A stretch of DNA of 64,000 bases from Clostridiaceae bacterium. Lineage in GTDB: Bacteria > Bacillota > Clostridia > Lachnospirales > Lachnospiraceae. The stretch covers positions 35,010 through 99,009 of the forward strand of contig CAJSZV010000013.1 of NCBI GenBank assembly GCA_910574345.1. The letters are read 5' to 3'. Below the pieces are notes generated by a model that had not been told where the DNA came from, did no database searches, and worked only from the letters and a program-made list of their open reading frames with translations. This document shows, piece by piece, positions 6,726 to 16,136 of the stretch (position 1 is the stretch's first letter; each line of letters begins with the position of its first letter). The position numbers and the translations under genes are program-made.

Positions 6726-8846
6726 TTGGCTGGAAGAGAATATCCGTTGGAGAGAACCAGGAATATCGGAATCATGGCCCATATCGATGCCGGCAAGACC
6801 ACATTGACAGAGCGTATTCTGTATTATACTGGTGTAAACTACAAAATCGGTGATACTCATGAAGGTACTGCTACCATGGACTGGATGGAGCAGGAGCAGG
6901 AAAGGGGCATCACCATCACTTCAGCTGCTACAACCTGCCACTGGACGCTGCAGGAGAACTGCAAACCGAAGCCAGGCGCTTTGGAGCATCGTATTAACAT
7001 TATCGATACTCCAGGCCACGTTGATTTTACAGTAGAGGTTGAGCGTTCCCTTCGTGTACTTGACGGCGCTGTTGGTGTCTTCTGTGCAAAGGGTGGTGTG
7101 GAACCGCAGTCTGAGAATGTATGGCGTCAGGCGGATACCTATAATGTTCCTCGTATGGCATTTATTAATAAGATGGATATTATGGGTGCTGACTTTTACG
7201 GCGCAGTTGAGCAGATCAAGACAAGACTTGGCAAGAATGCCATCTGCCTGCAGCTGCCCATCGGAAAAGAAGATGAGTTTAAAGGAATCATCGATCTCTT
7301 TGAGATGAAAGCCTACATCTATAATGATAACAAGGGCGAAGATGTTTCCATCACTGACGTTCCGGATGATATGAAAGATGATGCAGAACTTTACCGTACA
7401 GAGCTGGTGGAGAAGATCTGTGAGTTGGATGATGATCTGATGATGCAGTATCTGGAGGGGGAAGAACCTTCTGTAGAAGCGATGAAGGCCGCTTTGAGAA
7501 AGGCTACCTGCCAGTGCACTGCGATACCAGTATGCTGCGGTTCTGCATATAGAAACAAAGGTGTCCAGAAACTGTTGGACGCAGTTCTGGAATATATGCC
7601 GGCTCCTACCGACATTCCTTCTATTAAGGGTGTGGATATGGAAGGCAACGAGATTGAGAGACACTCTTCTGATGAGGAGCCCTTCTCAGCTCTGGCATTT
7701 AAGATTATGACAGATCCATTCGTTGGAAAGCTTGCCTTCTTCCGTGTGTACTCCGGTACTATGAACTCCGGTTCTTACGTACTGAATGCCACCAAAGGCA
7801 AGAAGGAGCGTGTGGGCCGTATCCTTCAGATGCATGCCAACAAGAGACAGGAACTGGATAAGGTTTACTCCGGTGATATCGCGGCTGCCGTAGGTTTTAA
7901 GATGACCACAACCGGTGATACTATCTGTGACGAACAGCATCCGGTTATTCTGGAGTCTATGGAGTTCCCAGAGCCCGTTATTGACATCGCTATTGAGCCT
8001 AAGACAAAAGCTGGTCAGGGCAAGATGGGCGAGGCTCTTGCAAAGCTGGCCGAGGAGGATCCTACCTTCCGTGCCAAGACCAATCAGGAGACAGGCCAGA
8101 CCATTATCTCCGGTATGGGCGAGCTTCATCTGGAGATCATCGTAGACCGTCTGCTGAGAGAGTTTAACGTAGAGGCTAACGTAGGCGCTCCTCAGGTTGC
8201 ATACAAGGAGACCATCACCAAGGCAGTTGACGTGGACAGCAAGTATGCCAAGCAGTCCGGAGGCCGCGGACAGTATGGTCACTGTAAGGTACACTTTGAG
8301 CCCATGGATGCCAATGCAGAGCAGACCTTTAAGTTTGAGTCCAGCGTAGTGGGCGGTGCTATTCCCAAGGAATATATTCCGGCTGTAGGCGCAGGAATCG
8401 AGGAAGCATCAAAATCCGGTATTCTGGGAGGATTCCCGGTACTGGGTATCAGTGCTAACGTTTACGACGGTTCCTACCATGAGGTTGACTCCAACGAGAT
8501 GGCATTTAAGATTGCCGGTTCTCTGGCATTTAAGGATGCTATGCAGAAAGCAGGGGCCATCCTTCTTGAGCCCATTATGAAGGTGGAAGTAACCATGCCT
8601 GAGGACTACATGGGAGATGTAATCGGTGATATCAACTCCCGCCGCGGCCGTATCGAGGGTATGGAGGATATCGGCGGCGGCAAGATGGTGAAAGCCTATG
8701 TTCCGCTGTCTGAGATGTTCGGATATTCAACAGACTTACGTTCCAAAACACAGGGACGCGGCAACTACTCCATGTTCTTTGACAGATATGAGCCTGTACC
8801 AAAGTCCGTTCAGGAAAAAGTTATTGCTGAAAGAAAAGGCAAATAA
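6726..8846 (+). CDS. fusA: Elongation factor G
   Basis: GTPase of 706 residues that drives ribosomal translocation and, with RRF, recycling. The G motifs are intact: AHIDAGKTT (P-loop), the RGITI switch region, DTPGHVDF and NKMD. The C-terminal domain IV segment GGRGQYGH is also present. The gene uses a TTG start, supported by AGGAGG eight bases upstream and by the conserved start [15 protein letters not shown]. It lies 15 bases after rpsG in the str operon. Confidence 0.98.
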   Translation: MAGREYPLERTRNIGIMAHIDAGKTTLTERILYYTGVNYKIGDTHEGTATMDWMEQEQERGITITSAATTCHWTLQENCKPKPGALEHRINIIDTPGHVDFTVEVERSLRVLDGAVGVFCAKGGVEPQSENVWRQADTYNVPRMAFINKMDIMGADFYGAVEQIKTRLGKNAICLQLPIGKEDEFKGIIDLFEMKAYIYNDNKGEDVSITDVPDDMKDDAELYRTELVEKICELDDDLMMQYLEGEEPSVEAMKAALRKATCQCTAIPVCCGSAYRNKGVQKLLDAVLEYMPAPTDIPSIKGVDMEGNEIERHSSDEEPFSALAFKIMTDPFVGKLAFFRVYSGTMNSGSYVLNATKGKKERVGRILQMHANKRQELDKVYSGDIAAAVGFKMTTTGDTICDEQHPVILESMEFPEPVIDIAIEPKTKAGQGKMGEALAKLAEEDPTFRAKTNQETGQTIISGMGELHLEIIVDRLLREFNVEANVGAPQVAYKETITKAVDVDSKYAKQSGGRGQYGHCKVHFEPMDANAEQTFKFESSVVGGAIPKEYIPAVGAGIEEASKSGILGGFPVLGISANVYDGSYHEVDSNEMAFKIAGSLAFKDAMQKAGAILLEPIMKVEVTMPEDYMGDVIGDINSRRGRIEGMEDIGGGKMVKAYVPLSEMFGYSTDLRSKTQGRGNYSMFFDRYEPVPKSVQEKVIAERKGK

Positions 8847-8855
8847 ATTATATGC

Positions 8856-8884
8856 TTGAAAAAAAAGGATAAATAGCATATAAT
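8856..8884 (+). promoter_or_regulatory. Promoter for tuf
   Basis: TTGAAA at 8856-8861, 17 bases, TATAAT at 8879-8884, in the 134-base gap between fusA and tuf. An internal tuf promoter lets EF-Tu be made in excess over the rest of the operon. A GGCGCTATTGCGGCGCC hairpin follows near 8916-8933. Confidence 0.8.
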
Positions 8885-8980
8885 ATACACTAGCCTATTA
8901 TAAAATGAAAGGCCTGGCGCTATTGCGGCGCCAGCCGCAAATGAATAGCCGCAAGGGCTGATTAAGGAGGACGTTATAAA

Positions 8981-10174
8981 ATGGCAAAAGCAAAGTTTGA
9001 GAGAAACAAACCACATTGTAACATTGGTACCATTGGCCACGTTGACCATGGTAAAACTACTTTAACCGCTGCTATCACCAAGACCCTTCATGAGAGAAAA
9101 GGTACTGGTGAGGCTGTAGCTTTCGAGAACATTGATAAGGCTCCAGAAGAGAGAGAGCGTGGAATTACTATTTCTACCGCTCACGTTGAGTATGAGACTG
9201 ATAACAGACACTATGCACACGTTGACTGCCCAGGCCATGCTGACTATGTAAAGAACATGATCACCGGTGCTGCTCAGATGGACGGCGCTATCCTGGTTGT
9301 TGCTGCTACTGACGGTGTTATGGCTCAGACAAGAGAGCACATCCTTCTGTCCCGTCAGGTAGGCGTTCCCTATATCGTAGTATTCATGAACAAGTGCGAT
9401 ATGGTTGACGATCCCGAGCTTCTTGAGCTGGTAGACATGGAGATCCGTGAGCTGCTCAACGAGTACGAGTTCCCAGGCGATGACACTCCGATCATTCAGG
9501 GTTCCGCTCTGAAGGCTTTGGAAGATCCCTCCAGCGAGTGGGGCGACAAGATCATCGAGCTTATGGATGCTGTTGACAGCTGGGTTCCCGATCCGCAGCG
9601 TGAGACTGACAAGCCTTTCCTGATGCCTGTAGAGGATGTATTCACCATCACTGGCCGTGGTACTGTTGCTACCGGTAGAGTAGAGCGTGGTACTCTTCAT
9701 CTGAATGAGGAAGTTGAGATTGTAGGTATCTCCGAGGAGACCCGCAAGACAGTTGTTACCGGTATCGAGATGTTCCGTAAGATGCTTGACGAGGCTCAGG
9801 CTGGTGATAACATCGGTGCACTGCTTCGTGGTGTCCAGAGAACTGATATCGAGAGAGGTCAGTGTCTGTGCAAACCAGGTTCTGTAAAGTGCCATCACAA
9901 GTTCACTGCTCAGGTTTACGTTCTGACCAAGGACGAGGGTGGTCGTCATACACCTTTCTTTAACAACTATCGTCCTCAGTTCTACTTCAGAACAACTGAT
10001 GTTACCGGTGTCTGCGAACTGCCACAGGGCGTTGAGATGTGTATGCCTGGCGACAACGTAGAGATGAGCGTAGAGCTGATTCATCCCGTTGCTATGGAGC
10101 AGGGTCTTCGTTTCGCTATCCGTGAGGGTGGCAGAACCGTTGGTTCTGGCAGAGTTGTTTCTATCGTTGAGTAA
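8981..10174 (+). CDS. tuf: Elongation factor Tu
   Basis: EF-Tu delivers aminoacyl-tRNA to the ribosome. Length is 397 residues with all GTPase signatures: GHVDHGKTT, the RGITI switch, DCPGHADY and NKCD. AAGGAGG precedes the ATG. The codon use is strongly biased, as expected for one of the most expressed proteins, and the antisense strand is open for long stretches as a side effect. It is the last gene of the str block and is closed by a terminator. No second tuf copy is in this window. Confidence 0.99.
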   Translation: MAKAKFERNKPHCNIGTIGHVDHGKTTLTAAITKTLHERKGTGEAVAFENIDKAPEERERGITISTAHVEYETDNRHYAHVDCPGHADYVKNMITGAAQMDGAILVVAATDGVMAQTREHILLSRQVGVPYIVVFMNKCDMVDDPELLELVDMEIRELLNEYEFPGDDTPIIQGSALKALEDPSSEWGDKIIELMDAVDSWVPDPQRETDKPFLMPVEDVFTITGRGTVATGRVERGTLHLNEEVEIVGISEETRKTVVTGIEMFRKMLDEAQAGDNIGALLRGVQRTDIERGQCLCKPGSVKCHHKFTAQVYVLTKDEGGRHTPFFNNYRPQFYFRTTDVTGVCELPQGVEMCMPGDNVEMSVELIHPVAMEQGLRFAIREGGRTVGSGRVVSIVE

Positions 10175-10198
10175 TTTGTAAAAAAGTTTGATTTTTTA

Positions 10199-10229
10199 GG
10201 GCTTTCCGGGAATCGGGAAGCCCTTTTTT
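10199..10229 (+). terminator. Intrinsic terminator of the str operon
   Basis: GGGCTTTCC pairs with GGGAAGCCC (one G-U pair) around a seven-base loop, followed by six T. It stands 25 bases after tuf. Confidence 0.92.
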
Positions 10230-10235
10230 GAAACT

Positions 10236-10264
10236 TTGCAATGGATTGGATTGTGTGATATAAT
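10236..10264 (+). promoter_or_regulatory. Promoter of the restriction-modification genes
   Basis: TTGCAA at 10236-10241, 17 bases, TATAAT at 10259-10264, starting just after the tuf terminator. It points into the disrupted 5' part of the endonuclease gene and probably also serves the methyltransferase. Confidence 0.7.
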
Positions 10265-10279
10265 TTTAATTGGAAGTAA

Positions 10280-10467
10280 CGAAAAAAACGAGTTTGCCGA
10301 AGCAGGGAAAAAGATATGGATAGAGTGCAGGAGAGAAATAAAAGATTTAATTGTTTTATTACAGAAGCGAAAGACTTAGTCACAACATATGAATAGACGC
10401 CGATTTACTTAAAATTTCGTCTGTACGTCCCTTTTTACTTACGGCCTCCGGGCTGTCAGAAAAATCA
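10280..10467 (+). pseudogene. Frameshifted 5' part of the restriction endonuclease gene
   Basis: A 26-codon frame (10316-10396, AGGGA upstream) encodes a helix-like stretch, RNKRFNCFITEAKDL, that resembles the N-terminal region of BsoBI as I remember it. It stops at a TAG. The main frame is open from 10393 and encodes DADLLKISSVRPFLLTASG just before the first ATG at 10468, again BsoBI-like but with no start codon. One missing A near 10393 would join the two. A further two-base shift near 10312-10317 would add NEFAEAGKK upstream. The simplest reading is a once longer gene broken by small indels; a sequencing error is the alternative. Confidence 0.6.
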
Positions 10468-11181
10468 ATGCAGTATTTAAATACATATGATCAAACTGCA
10501 GCAATTAAGGAATTAATAGAGAAATTTCTTAAGCCTGCAGGTGAAAATTATATTGATGAAGTGATTTATAGATATTTATTGATAAAAGGCGATGCTGTTG
10601 GTGGTACAATGAGGAATCGTATTGGAACAATAGGACAGGAAAGGCTTATTCGTACTTTGCTTTCCTGCATGAATGTTCAGGGAATAGATTATCATTGGAT
10701 GACGAAAGAAAAAATATGGACACGTAAACAAGAGGGTGATATCGGCATTGAAAAAATTATAAAGGCTATTTATTGGAATTGCGGTCATGGAGATAGGATT
10801 CTGGCATTTAACCTTAATATTTCAACAGTAAAGAACAATGTGGATATTTGCTTATTTGAAGGAACAACAGAAAACTATAACAGAGGGGGAATAGTTAAAG
10901 AGGCAGGTGGAGTAATTATGCTTGGAGAGCTTAAAGGAGGAATTGATCCGGCTGGAGCTGATGAGCATTGGAAAACAGCAAACACTGCCCTTGGAAGGAT
11001 TAGAAAAAGTTTTGCCAATGCAGGCTATACGGTTCAGACATCATTCGTAGGGGCCGCCATAGCAAATGCTATGGCTTTAGAAATTTATGAACAGCTGGAA
11101 ACAGGGATAATGACAAATGCAGCTAATTTAACAAATAACAATCAACTTGTGGAATATTGTAATTGGCTGCTTAGAATTTGA
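10468..11181 (+). CDS. AvaI/BsoBI-family type II restriction endonuclease, 5'-truncated frame
   Basis: The intact frame gives 237 residues, against roughly 320 for family members, and lacks the N-terminal helical part found in the frameshifted DNA upstream. The catalytic segment GELKGGIDPAGADEHWKTA is complete (Glu-x-Lys pair plus nearby Asp), as are GGTMRN near the start and the C-terminal AANLTN region. Enzymes of this family cut CYCGRG sites; the site recognised here is inferred only. No ribosome site precedes the ATG at 10468, which fits a broken gene better than a natural short form. The sequence is richer in AT than its ribosomal neighbours, suggesting acquisition. The partner methyltransferase starts nine bases downstream. 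Confidence 0.75.
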   Translation: MQYLNTYDQTAAIKELIEKFLKPAGENYIDEVIYRYLLIKGDAVGGTMRNRIGTIGQERLIRTLLSCMNVQGIDYHWMTKEKIWTRKQEGDIGIEKIIKAIYWNCGHGDRILAFNLNISTVKNNVDICLFEGTTENYNRGGIVKEAGGVIMLGELKGGIDPAGADEHWKTANTALGRIRKSFANAGYTVQTSFVGAAIANAMALEIYEQLETGIMTNAANLTNNNQLVEYCNWLLRI

Positions 11182-11189
11182 GGTAAGGC

Positions 11190-12707
11190 ATGGAACATCA
11201 GGTATATGAACAGCTTTCGTTTATAAAAATACCTATTGATGAATTTTTAGTGGACAAGTTTTCTGCGGGTGGTTTTTGTCAGGATGAAGCGAGAAGAGAA
11301 ATTGAGAAAAGATATGCAGGCGTTCTTGAAATAACGGATAAGTTTAACAGGCAGAGTGTAAGCTACCAGTTGAATAAAAAAGAGGTTTTGCACAGTTGGC
11401 TGAAATATAAAGAAGGCTTTTCGGCTGATCTTGTGAATATGCTTCTTGATGAGATGGGGGCTAAGCCGGGAGATTGGGTAATGGATCCGTTTGTGGGATC
11501 AGGGACCACGGCGTTAGTTTGTCAAATGAGAGGAATCAATAGCATAGGTTATGATATTATGCCTGTTTCTGCTGTTTCTATAAAGACAAAAGCGGCTATA
11601 CATAGATATGATACAAACGAAATCAAAGCTCTTATTAGGGATGTGGAAGCCTTAAGTGTCCCTCTGAATTATAGCGGATGTACTCCTTACATTAGGATTA
11701 CACAGGACGCATACCCTGAAAAGAATGAAAAATTTCTTCATTACATTGCTGTATGGCGGGATGAATCTGAATATTCAGAGAATGCTAAAGATCTTTTGAC
11801 ACTTTGCATAATAAATTCACTGGAGAGATGTAGTTATACATCAAAGGTGGGACAATATCTTGGGTGGGACTGCAGATCTAAAAAGGTAATCAATGCAAAC
11901 AGACTCAGGGCTGAAAAGGGACAGAAACTTCTGCCCCCCAAATATGTCAGGGATGTGATTCTTGATTCTAAGGAAACGATTCTTGAAGAATTGCGCCATG
12001 TGCTTATGGATATTGAAATTATACAGAACAGCGGGAATGATAATCAAAATGCGGCCATAGAATTTATGCCGGCCAGTGTCTTATATAAACTGCCGGAATT
12101 AGAAGAAAACTTCCTGACAGGAGTAATAACATCCCCGCCCTATTGCAACCGATATGATTATACAAGGACATATGCTCTGGAATTGGTTTATCTTGGGCTT
12201 GGAGAGCAGGAAGTGAAAGACATGAGGCAAAGCCTGTTGTCATGTACCGTTGAGAGCCATTCTAAAATAAATGAGCTGAAAATATATTATGAAAACATTG
12301 GTCAGCGGGCCCGTTTTGACTATATTTATAGCAGGATAAAAGAAAATGCGGCTTTTAAGGAGATATTGTCTGCACTTGAAGAACGGAAGAAGAACGGAGA
12401 TCTTAATAACAATGGAATTATACGTATGGTTGAGGGGTATTTTACAGAGCTGGCTTTTATCTATGCTGAGATTTACAGAGTATGCAAGCCGGGGGCAATG
12501 GTAGCTTTTGTGAATGATAATGTTCGATATGGAGGAGAAGTAATTCCTGTGGATTTTTTGAGTTCATCATTCGCCGAACAATTTGGATTTAAAGTAAAAA
12601 AAATATATTCGCTTAAACAGAAGAAAGGGAACAGCAGTCAGCAGATGGCAAAGTTTGGGCGGGTTGCGCTCCGAAAAAGCATAACAATTTGGGTAAAAGA
12701 ATCGTAA
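11190..12707 (+). CDS. Type II DNA methyltransferase (probable N4-cytosine), partner of the endonuclease
   Basis: Protein of 505 residues. The S-adenosylmethionine motif DPFVGSGTTAL lies near residue 100, and the catalytic motif TSPPY-CNRYDY near residue 313. The (S/T)PPY form is typical of amino-methyltransferases acting on cytosine N4. The long segment between the two motifs probably includes target recognition. GAGGTAAGG precedes the ATG. The gene is intact although the endonuclease gene looks disrupted, a common outcome because losing the methylase first would be lethal. It should protect the same sites as the AvaI-like nuclease, giving a solitary methylation mark if the nuclease is dead. 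Confidence 0.85.
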   Translation: MEHQVYEQLSFIKIPIDEFLVDKFSAGGFCQDEARREIEKRYAGVLEITDKFNRQSVSYQLNKKEVLHSWLKYKEGFSADLVNMLLDEMGAKPGDWVMDPFVGSGTTALVCQMRGINSIGYDIMPVSAVSIKTKAAIHRYDTNEIKALIRDVEALSVPLNYSGCTPYIRITQDAYPEKNEKFLHYIAVWRDESEYSENAKDLLTLCIINSLERCSYTSKVGQYLGWDCRSKKVINANRLRAEKGQKLLPPKYVRDVILDSKETILEELRHVLMDIEIIQNSGNDNQNAAIEFMPASVLYKLPELEENFLTGVITSPPYCNRYDYTRTYALELVYLGLGEQEVKDMRQSLLSCTVESHSKINELKIYYENIGQRARFDYIYSRIKENAAFKEILSALEERKKNGDLNNNGIIRMVEGYFTELAFIYAEIYRVCKPGAMVAFVNDNVRYGGEVIPVDFLSSSFAEQFGFKVKKIYSLKQKKGNSSQQMAKFGRVALRKSITIWVKES

Positions 12708-12743
12708 TGGATTTTCATGACAACAGCGGAAAAAGGAGAGAAT

Positions 12744-13538
12744 ATGACCACACTTTGGACGAGAAGACAGCTGAAAGATCATGCGAAAGAAAAACTGAAG
12801 ACCTTCTATTGGCAGGCTTTTTTGGTATGTCTCATTGCTCTGTTGTTGGGAGCGGGTACAGAATCAGTTTTTCGGGTCAGGAGCAGGAGAAACAGAGAAA
12901 CCGGAGGAGGCACCCAGATATATATAGGAGGAAGATCTGACATTAGGTTTTCCTATGGACAAGATGAGCAGGTCAGAATCAATACTCCGGTATACAACGT
13001 GTCTGTGCCAGCGAGTTTTGGGGGCATAGTAATTTTGATGGCGTTGGTCATCGGCATTGCAGTCCTTGCCATATCCATACTTATCTCCAGTGCTGTGCAG
13101 GTGGGTAAAAAGAGATATTTTCTTAAGACCATCTGGGATCATGAGGCAGGTATAGGAGAGCTTTTTTCTGGTTTCGGAGAAGGATACGGCAATCTGGTAC
13201 TGGTAATGCTCAGGATGGACATCTCAATCTTACTGTGGAGTCTGCTTTTTTTGATTCCGGGAGTCATCAAATCTTATGAATATTACATGGTGCCCTATCT
13301 GCTGGCGGTGGATCCCCTCCTTTCGTGGGAGGAAGCCAGAAGACGGAGCAGTGATATGATGGAGGGCAATAAATTCAGTGTATTCATTTTGGAGCTTTCC
13401 TTTATTGGATGGGATATTGCGGGACTTCTGCTGTGCGGGGTTGGTCAGATCTTTGTGTATCCCTATAAAGAGATGGTTTATGCAGAGTTGTATTGTACAT
13501 TAACAGGTTCAGAAAGGATGAAGGAATATGGGGTATAG
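12744..13538 (+). CDS. DUF975-family integral membrane protein
   Basis: Membrane protein of 264 residues with several hydrophobic segments (near residues 26-38, 95-120, 150-175 and 215-235), a pattern found in the DUF975 family of Firmicutes. Conserved-looking features are the N-terminal WTRRQLKDHAKE and the segment GVIKSYEYYMVPYLLA. Function unknown. The start at 12744 was chosen because AAAGGAGAG precedes it; an upstream ATG at 12717 has no such site. It overlaps the next gene by 11 bases, so the two are co-translated. Confidence 0.8.
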   Translation: MTTLWTRRQLKDHAKEKLKTFYWQAFLVCLIALLLGAGTESVFRVRSRRNRETGGGTQIYIGGRSDIRFSYGQDEQVRINTPVYNVSVPASFGGIVILMALVIGIAVLAISILISSAVQVGKKRYFLKTIWDHEAGIGELFSGFGEGYGNLVLVMLRMDISILLWSLLFLIPGVIKSYEYYMVPYLLAVDPLLSWEEARRRSSDMMEGNKFSVFILELSFIGWDIAGLLLCGVGQIFVYPYKEMVYAELYCTLTGSERMKEYGV

Positions 13539-14241
13539 AATATTGCTGTTTGATGTAGATAATACGCTTCTGGACTTTGACGCCAACGAGGAAGCATCAT
13601 TCCGGTCCATGGTCCAGGTGATGGGGGAGAGCCTTACAGAAGAGATGTATGAAACTTATAAAAGATTAAACAGAGAACTGTGGAAAAGAATAGAGAAAAA
13701 TGAAATTACTGTGGAGGAAGGCGTCAACCGGCGATTTTCCGATCTTATGGCTCTATATGGAAAGACCGTAGATGGGCGGCAGTGGGAGAAGACTTACCGC
13801 TCCTTTTTAAATCAGGGTATTCAGGAGATACCCCAGGTACACCAGGTCCTTGGGCGCCTGAAAAAGGAGAAATATGAGCTTTACGTCATCACAAACGGAG
13901 TGACCGAGACTCAGGAATCCCGCATGTCCCGCTCCGGCCTTGACCAGTATTTTAAAGAGCTTTTTATTTCAGGCCGTATCGGGGCCGGGAAACCGTCAGG
14001 CCAATTCTTTGACTATGTGAAAAGCCATATACCAGGATTTGACGTGAAAGAAACATTGGTAATCGGAGATTCTCTCAGTTCTGATATCCGGGGAGGGAAG
14101 GACGCGGGAATTGATACTTGTTGGTTTACACGAGAGACAGACGAGGTTCTTCGGGAAAAACAGATCAGAGAAGGGGGAGTAAGGCCGGATTATGTAATTG
14201 GAACCTTAGATGAGATTTTTGAAATTTTGGAAGCAGAATAA
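13528..14241 (+). CDS. HAD-family nucleotidase, YjjG-like
   Basis: Haloacid-dehalogenase phosphatase of 237 residues. Motif I is FDVDNTLLDF (nucleophile Asp), motif II the ITNGVT segment, and motifs III/IV the KPS and GDSLSSDIRGG segments. The helical cap with AN-x-EASF fits the YjjG group, which dephosphorylates pyrimidine nucleotides including non-canonical ones; that substrate is known of the family, not shown here. It shares 11 bases with the DUF975 gene and is closed by a terminator. Confidence 0.82.
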   Translation: MGYRILLFDVDNTLLDFDANEEASFRSMVQVMGESLTEEMYETYKRLNRELWKRIEKNEITVEEGVNRRFSDLMALYGKTVDGRQWEKTYRSFLNQGIQEIPQVHQVLGRLKKEKYELYVITNGVTETQESRMSRSGLDQYFKELFISGRIGAGKPSGQFFDYVKSHIPGFDVKETLVIGDSLSSDIRGGKDAGIDTCWFTRETDEVLREKQIREGGVRPDYVIGTLDEIFEILEAE

Positions 14242-14244
14242 AGA

Positions 14245-14290
14245 GGAACAGGGCGGCTTTTAAGGAGGAGCCTGCCCTGTTCCCTTTTTT
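14245..14290 (+). terminator. Intrinsic terminator after the HAD gene
   Basis: GGAACAGGGC pairs with GCCCTGTTCC and is followed by seven T. It lies between the HAD gene and the minus-strand SGNH hydrolase, so it may help stop transcription from either side. Confidence 0.88.
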
Positions 14291-14362
14291 AAGAATTGGG
14301 ACGGTATGTTTTTTGAATAAGTTTTTATTCACGGAGGAGGTTCTGCCGGAAAAGGAAGTGTC

Positions 14363-15013
14363 TTACGACGGAAAAACTTTACCGAGTATATAACTGGCAA
14401 GCCCTGCCGCCAGTTGTCCGTGTCCTTCTTCCGTGAGATGCATAAAGTCTATATCATTGGGCCCGGCAGTCAAAAGGGCGTTGGCGTCAAGGTAATGACA
14501 TCCCATAGCTGCAGCTGTTATCTCATATTCCTTTCCGAGACCTTCTGATTTTTCGGCGCAGCCCCGTCCCATGGTGGAGGCGCAGGGAGTCGTGCAGTAT
14601 TCTCTGCCAATGTTCTGGGGAGTCACCACAAGGATATTGGGGATGCCGTCTTTCCAGCATTCCGTGGTTTTTGCCTTGGCAATCAGCCGCTTAAGGCCCA
14701 AAGCGATACAGGCCGGCGACACTCCGAATCTTTCTTTCGTATCATTGGTTCCCAGCATGATAATCAAAAGATCCACAGGTTCATGGGTCATAAGGCATGG
14801 GTAAAGGAAATCCAGGCCGGAGAGACCCTCGTGAACAGGATCATCAAAACAGGTGGTACGACCGGACAGTCCCTCTTCGTGAACCAGATAGCCATCTCCC
14901 AGATACTTCTGGAGAAGACAGGTCCAGCGTTCCTCTTCATCGAAACGTCCTCCCGTCACGGCACAGTAGCCGTGGGTATTGGAATCTCCATAACAAACAA
15001 TATGTCTTTTCAT
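14363..15013 (-). CDS. SGNH/GDSL-family hydrolase
   Basis: Esterase-type hydrolase of 216 residues. Block I is YGDSNTHG (nucleophile Ser), the Gly of block II lies in the segment after EEGLSG, block III is LGTNDTKER, and block V is DFMHLTEEGH with the Asp-His pair. There is no signal peptide, so it acts in the cytoplasm. It begins 29 bases after nanA on the same strand and is likely co-transcribed with it. Removal of O-acetyl groups from imported sialic acid would fit that setting, but this is inference; the family has many substrates. Confidence 0.82.
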   Translation of the reverse strand: MKRHIVCYGDSNTHGYCAVTGGRFDEEERWTCLLQKYLGDGYLVHEEGLSGRTTCFDDPVHEGLSGLDFLYPCLMTHEPVDLLIIMLGTNDTKERFGVSPACIALGLKRLIAKAKTTECWKDGIPNILVVTPQNIGREYCTTPCASTMGRGCAEKSEGLGKEYEITAAAMGCHYLDANALLTAGPNDIDFMHLTEEGHGQLAAGLASYILGKVFPS

Positions 15014-15042
15014 AAAATTCTTCCCGGTTCTCTAAAGATTAT

Positions 15043-15960
15043 TTACAGATCTTTGGTGTCATCAATAGCCTTCCTGATATCCCTGTACAGCTGAACTAAA
15101 TCGGGGTTATCCAGGGCTACGGGCAGAAACGGCAGTCTGGGATCTCCCATAGGACAGCCGTCTAAGGAGATAATGCCCTTCACAGCGCCGTGCATGGATG
15201 CAAAAGAGCAGAGGCGGTAAATAAGAGGAGTGGTGATTGCCTGAACCTGGGCCGCCTTTTCCCACTCGCCGCGGTTAATCAGCTCATCCATCTTCATATA
15301 CAATTCCGGCATGGCGCCGTAAGTTCCGCCGATTCCCGCATCGGCTCCCATAATCCTTCCGGCTACAAACTGCTCATCAGGACCATTGAATACAATAAAG
15401 TCTTTGCCGCCGGCATTCTTAAAGCGCAGAATATCCTGTGCCGGATCAGAAGAACACTTTACACCTGCCACCCGCTCATTTTCCAGCATGCGGCGGAAGA
15501 GATTCATGGAGAGGTTGAACCCGGTGAGCTGGGGAATGTTGTAGATGAAAAACGGCAGATCAGCTGCCTTGGTGATCTCGGTCCAGTGCTGATATACACT
15601 TTCCTCGCTGGGACGGTAGTAGACACAGGGAACTGCAGAAGTGGCGGCTGCACCGCACTTCTCGGCGTGAGCTGCAAGGAGGGCGGAATGTCTGGTGTCT
15701 GCACATCCGACATGAACGATGATGTTCATATCATCGCCCACTTCATTCACTACGGTTTCGGTTACCAGCATACGCTCTTCTGTATCAAGAAGAAAACCTT
15801 CTCCGGTACTGCCGCACACATACATCTGTTTTACACCCTTTTTGCGAAAATATCGGGATACGGCTTTTACGGCATCCACATCGACGGAACCATCTTTTTT
15901 GAAAGGTGTGTTGAGGGCGACTGTTATGTGACGAAATCTGTCTGTCTCATACTTTGACAT
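15043..15960 (-). CDS. nanA: N-acetylneuraminate lyase-type aldolase (DHDPS superfamily)
   Basis: Class I aldolase of 305 residues that splits N-acetylneuraminate into N-acetylmannosamine and pyruvate. It shows CGSTGEG near residue 47, the Tyr in YNIPQLTG and the Schiff-base Lys in GVKCSSDP. The start at 15960 gives MSKYETDRF and follows GGAAAGGACAGG; an upstream in-frame ATG adds 26 unlikely residues. It is read away from nanE, with promoters back to back. The sequence is divergent from E. coli NanA, and dihydrodipicolinate synthase is the alternative, but the nanE, kinase and transporter context favours sialic acid. Confidence 0.85.
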   Translation of the reverse strand: MSKYETDRFRHITVALNTPFKKDGSVDVDAVKAVSRYFRKKGVKQMYVCGSTGEGFLLDTEERMLVTETVVNEVGDDMNIIVHVGCADTRHSALLAAHAEKCGAAATSAVPCVYYRPSEESVYQHWTEITKAADLPFFIYNIPQLTGFNLSMNLFRRMLENERVAGVKCSSDPAQDILRFKNAGGKDFIVFNGPDEQFVAGRIMGADAGIGGTYGAMPELYMKMDELINRGEWEKAAQVQAITTPLIYRLCSFASMHGAVKGIISLDGCPMGDPRLPFLPVALDNPDLVQLYRDIRKAIDDTKDL

Positions 15961-16009
15961 AAATATACCTGTCCTTTCCATAAGAAAAAAAGTAGTTACT
16001 GATATGTGC

Positions 16010-16038
16010 ATCATATCATTATGCGAAGGAGAAATCAA
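16010..16038 (-). promoter_or_regulatory. Promoter for nanA and the SGNH hydrolase
   Basis: On the minus strand TTGATT (16038-16033), 17 bases, TATGAT (16015-16010). It faces away from the nanE promoter, which begins 37 bases farther along. Confidence 0.7.
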
Positions 16039-16074
16039 GAACTAATAAAAAGTTTTTTTATGTATTAAGAACTG

Positions 16075-16103
16075 TTGAAAAAAATTTTTAATCATGATAT
16101 AGT
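16075..16103 (+). promoter_or_regulatory. Promoter for nanE operon
   Basis: TTGAAA at 16075-16080, 17 bases, TATAGT at 16098-16103. The -35 and following bases form an AT palindrome, TTGAAAAAAATTTTTAA, a possible operator for the RpiR-family regulator encoded in the same operon. A similar GAAATTTTC sits inside the promoter at 18660-18688. The operator role is inference. Confidence 0.7.
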
Positions 16104-16136
16104 TTATCTATAAACCTAATTTAAGGAGGCTGCTTT

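Noticed and set aside
9062-10084. 340-codon minus-strand frame inside tuf
   Set aside because: Antisense to a highly expressed gene with strong codon bias, which keeps the opposite strand open; no ribosome site or protein-like features.
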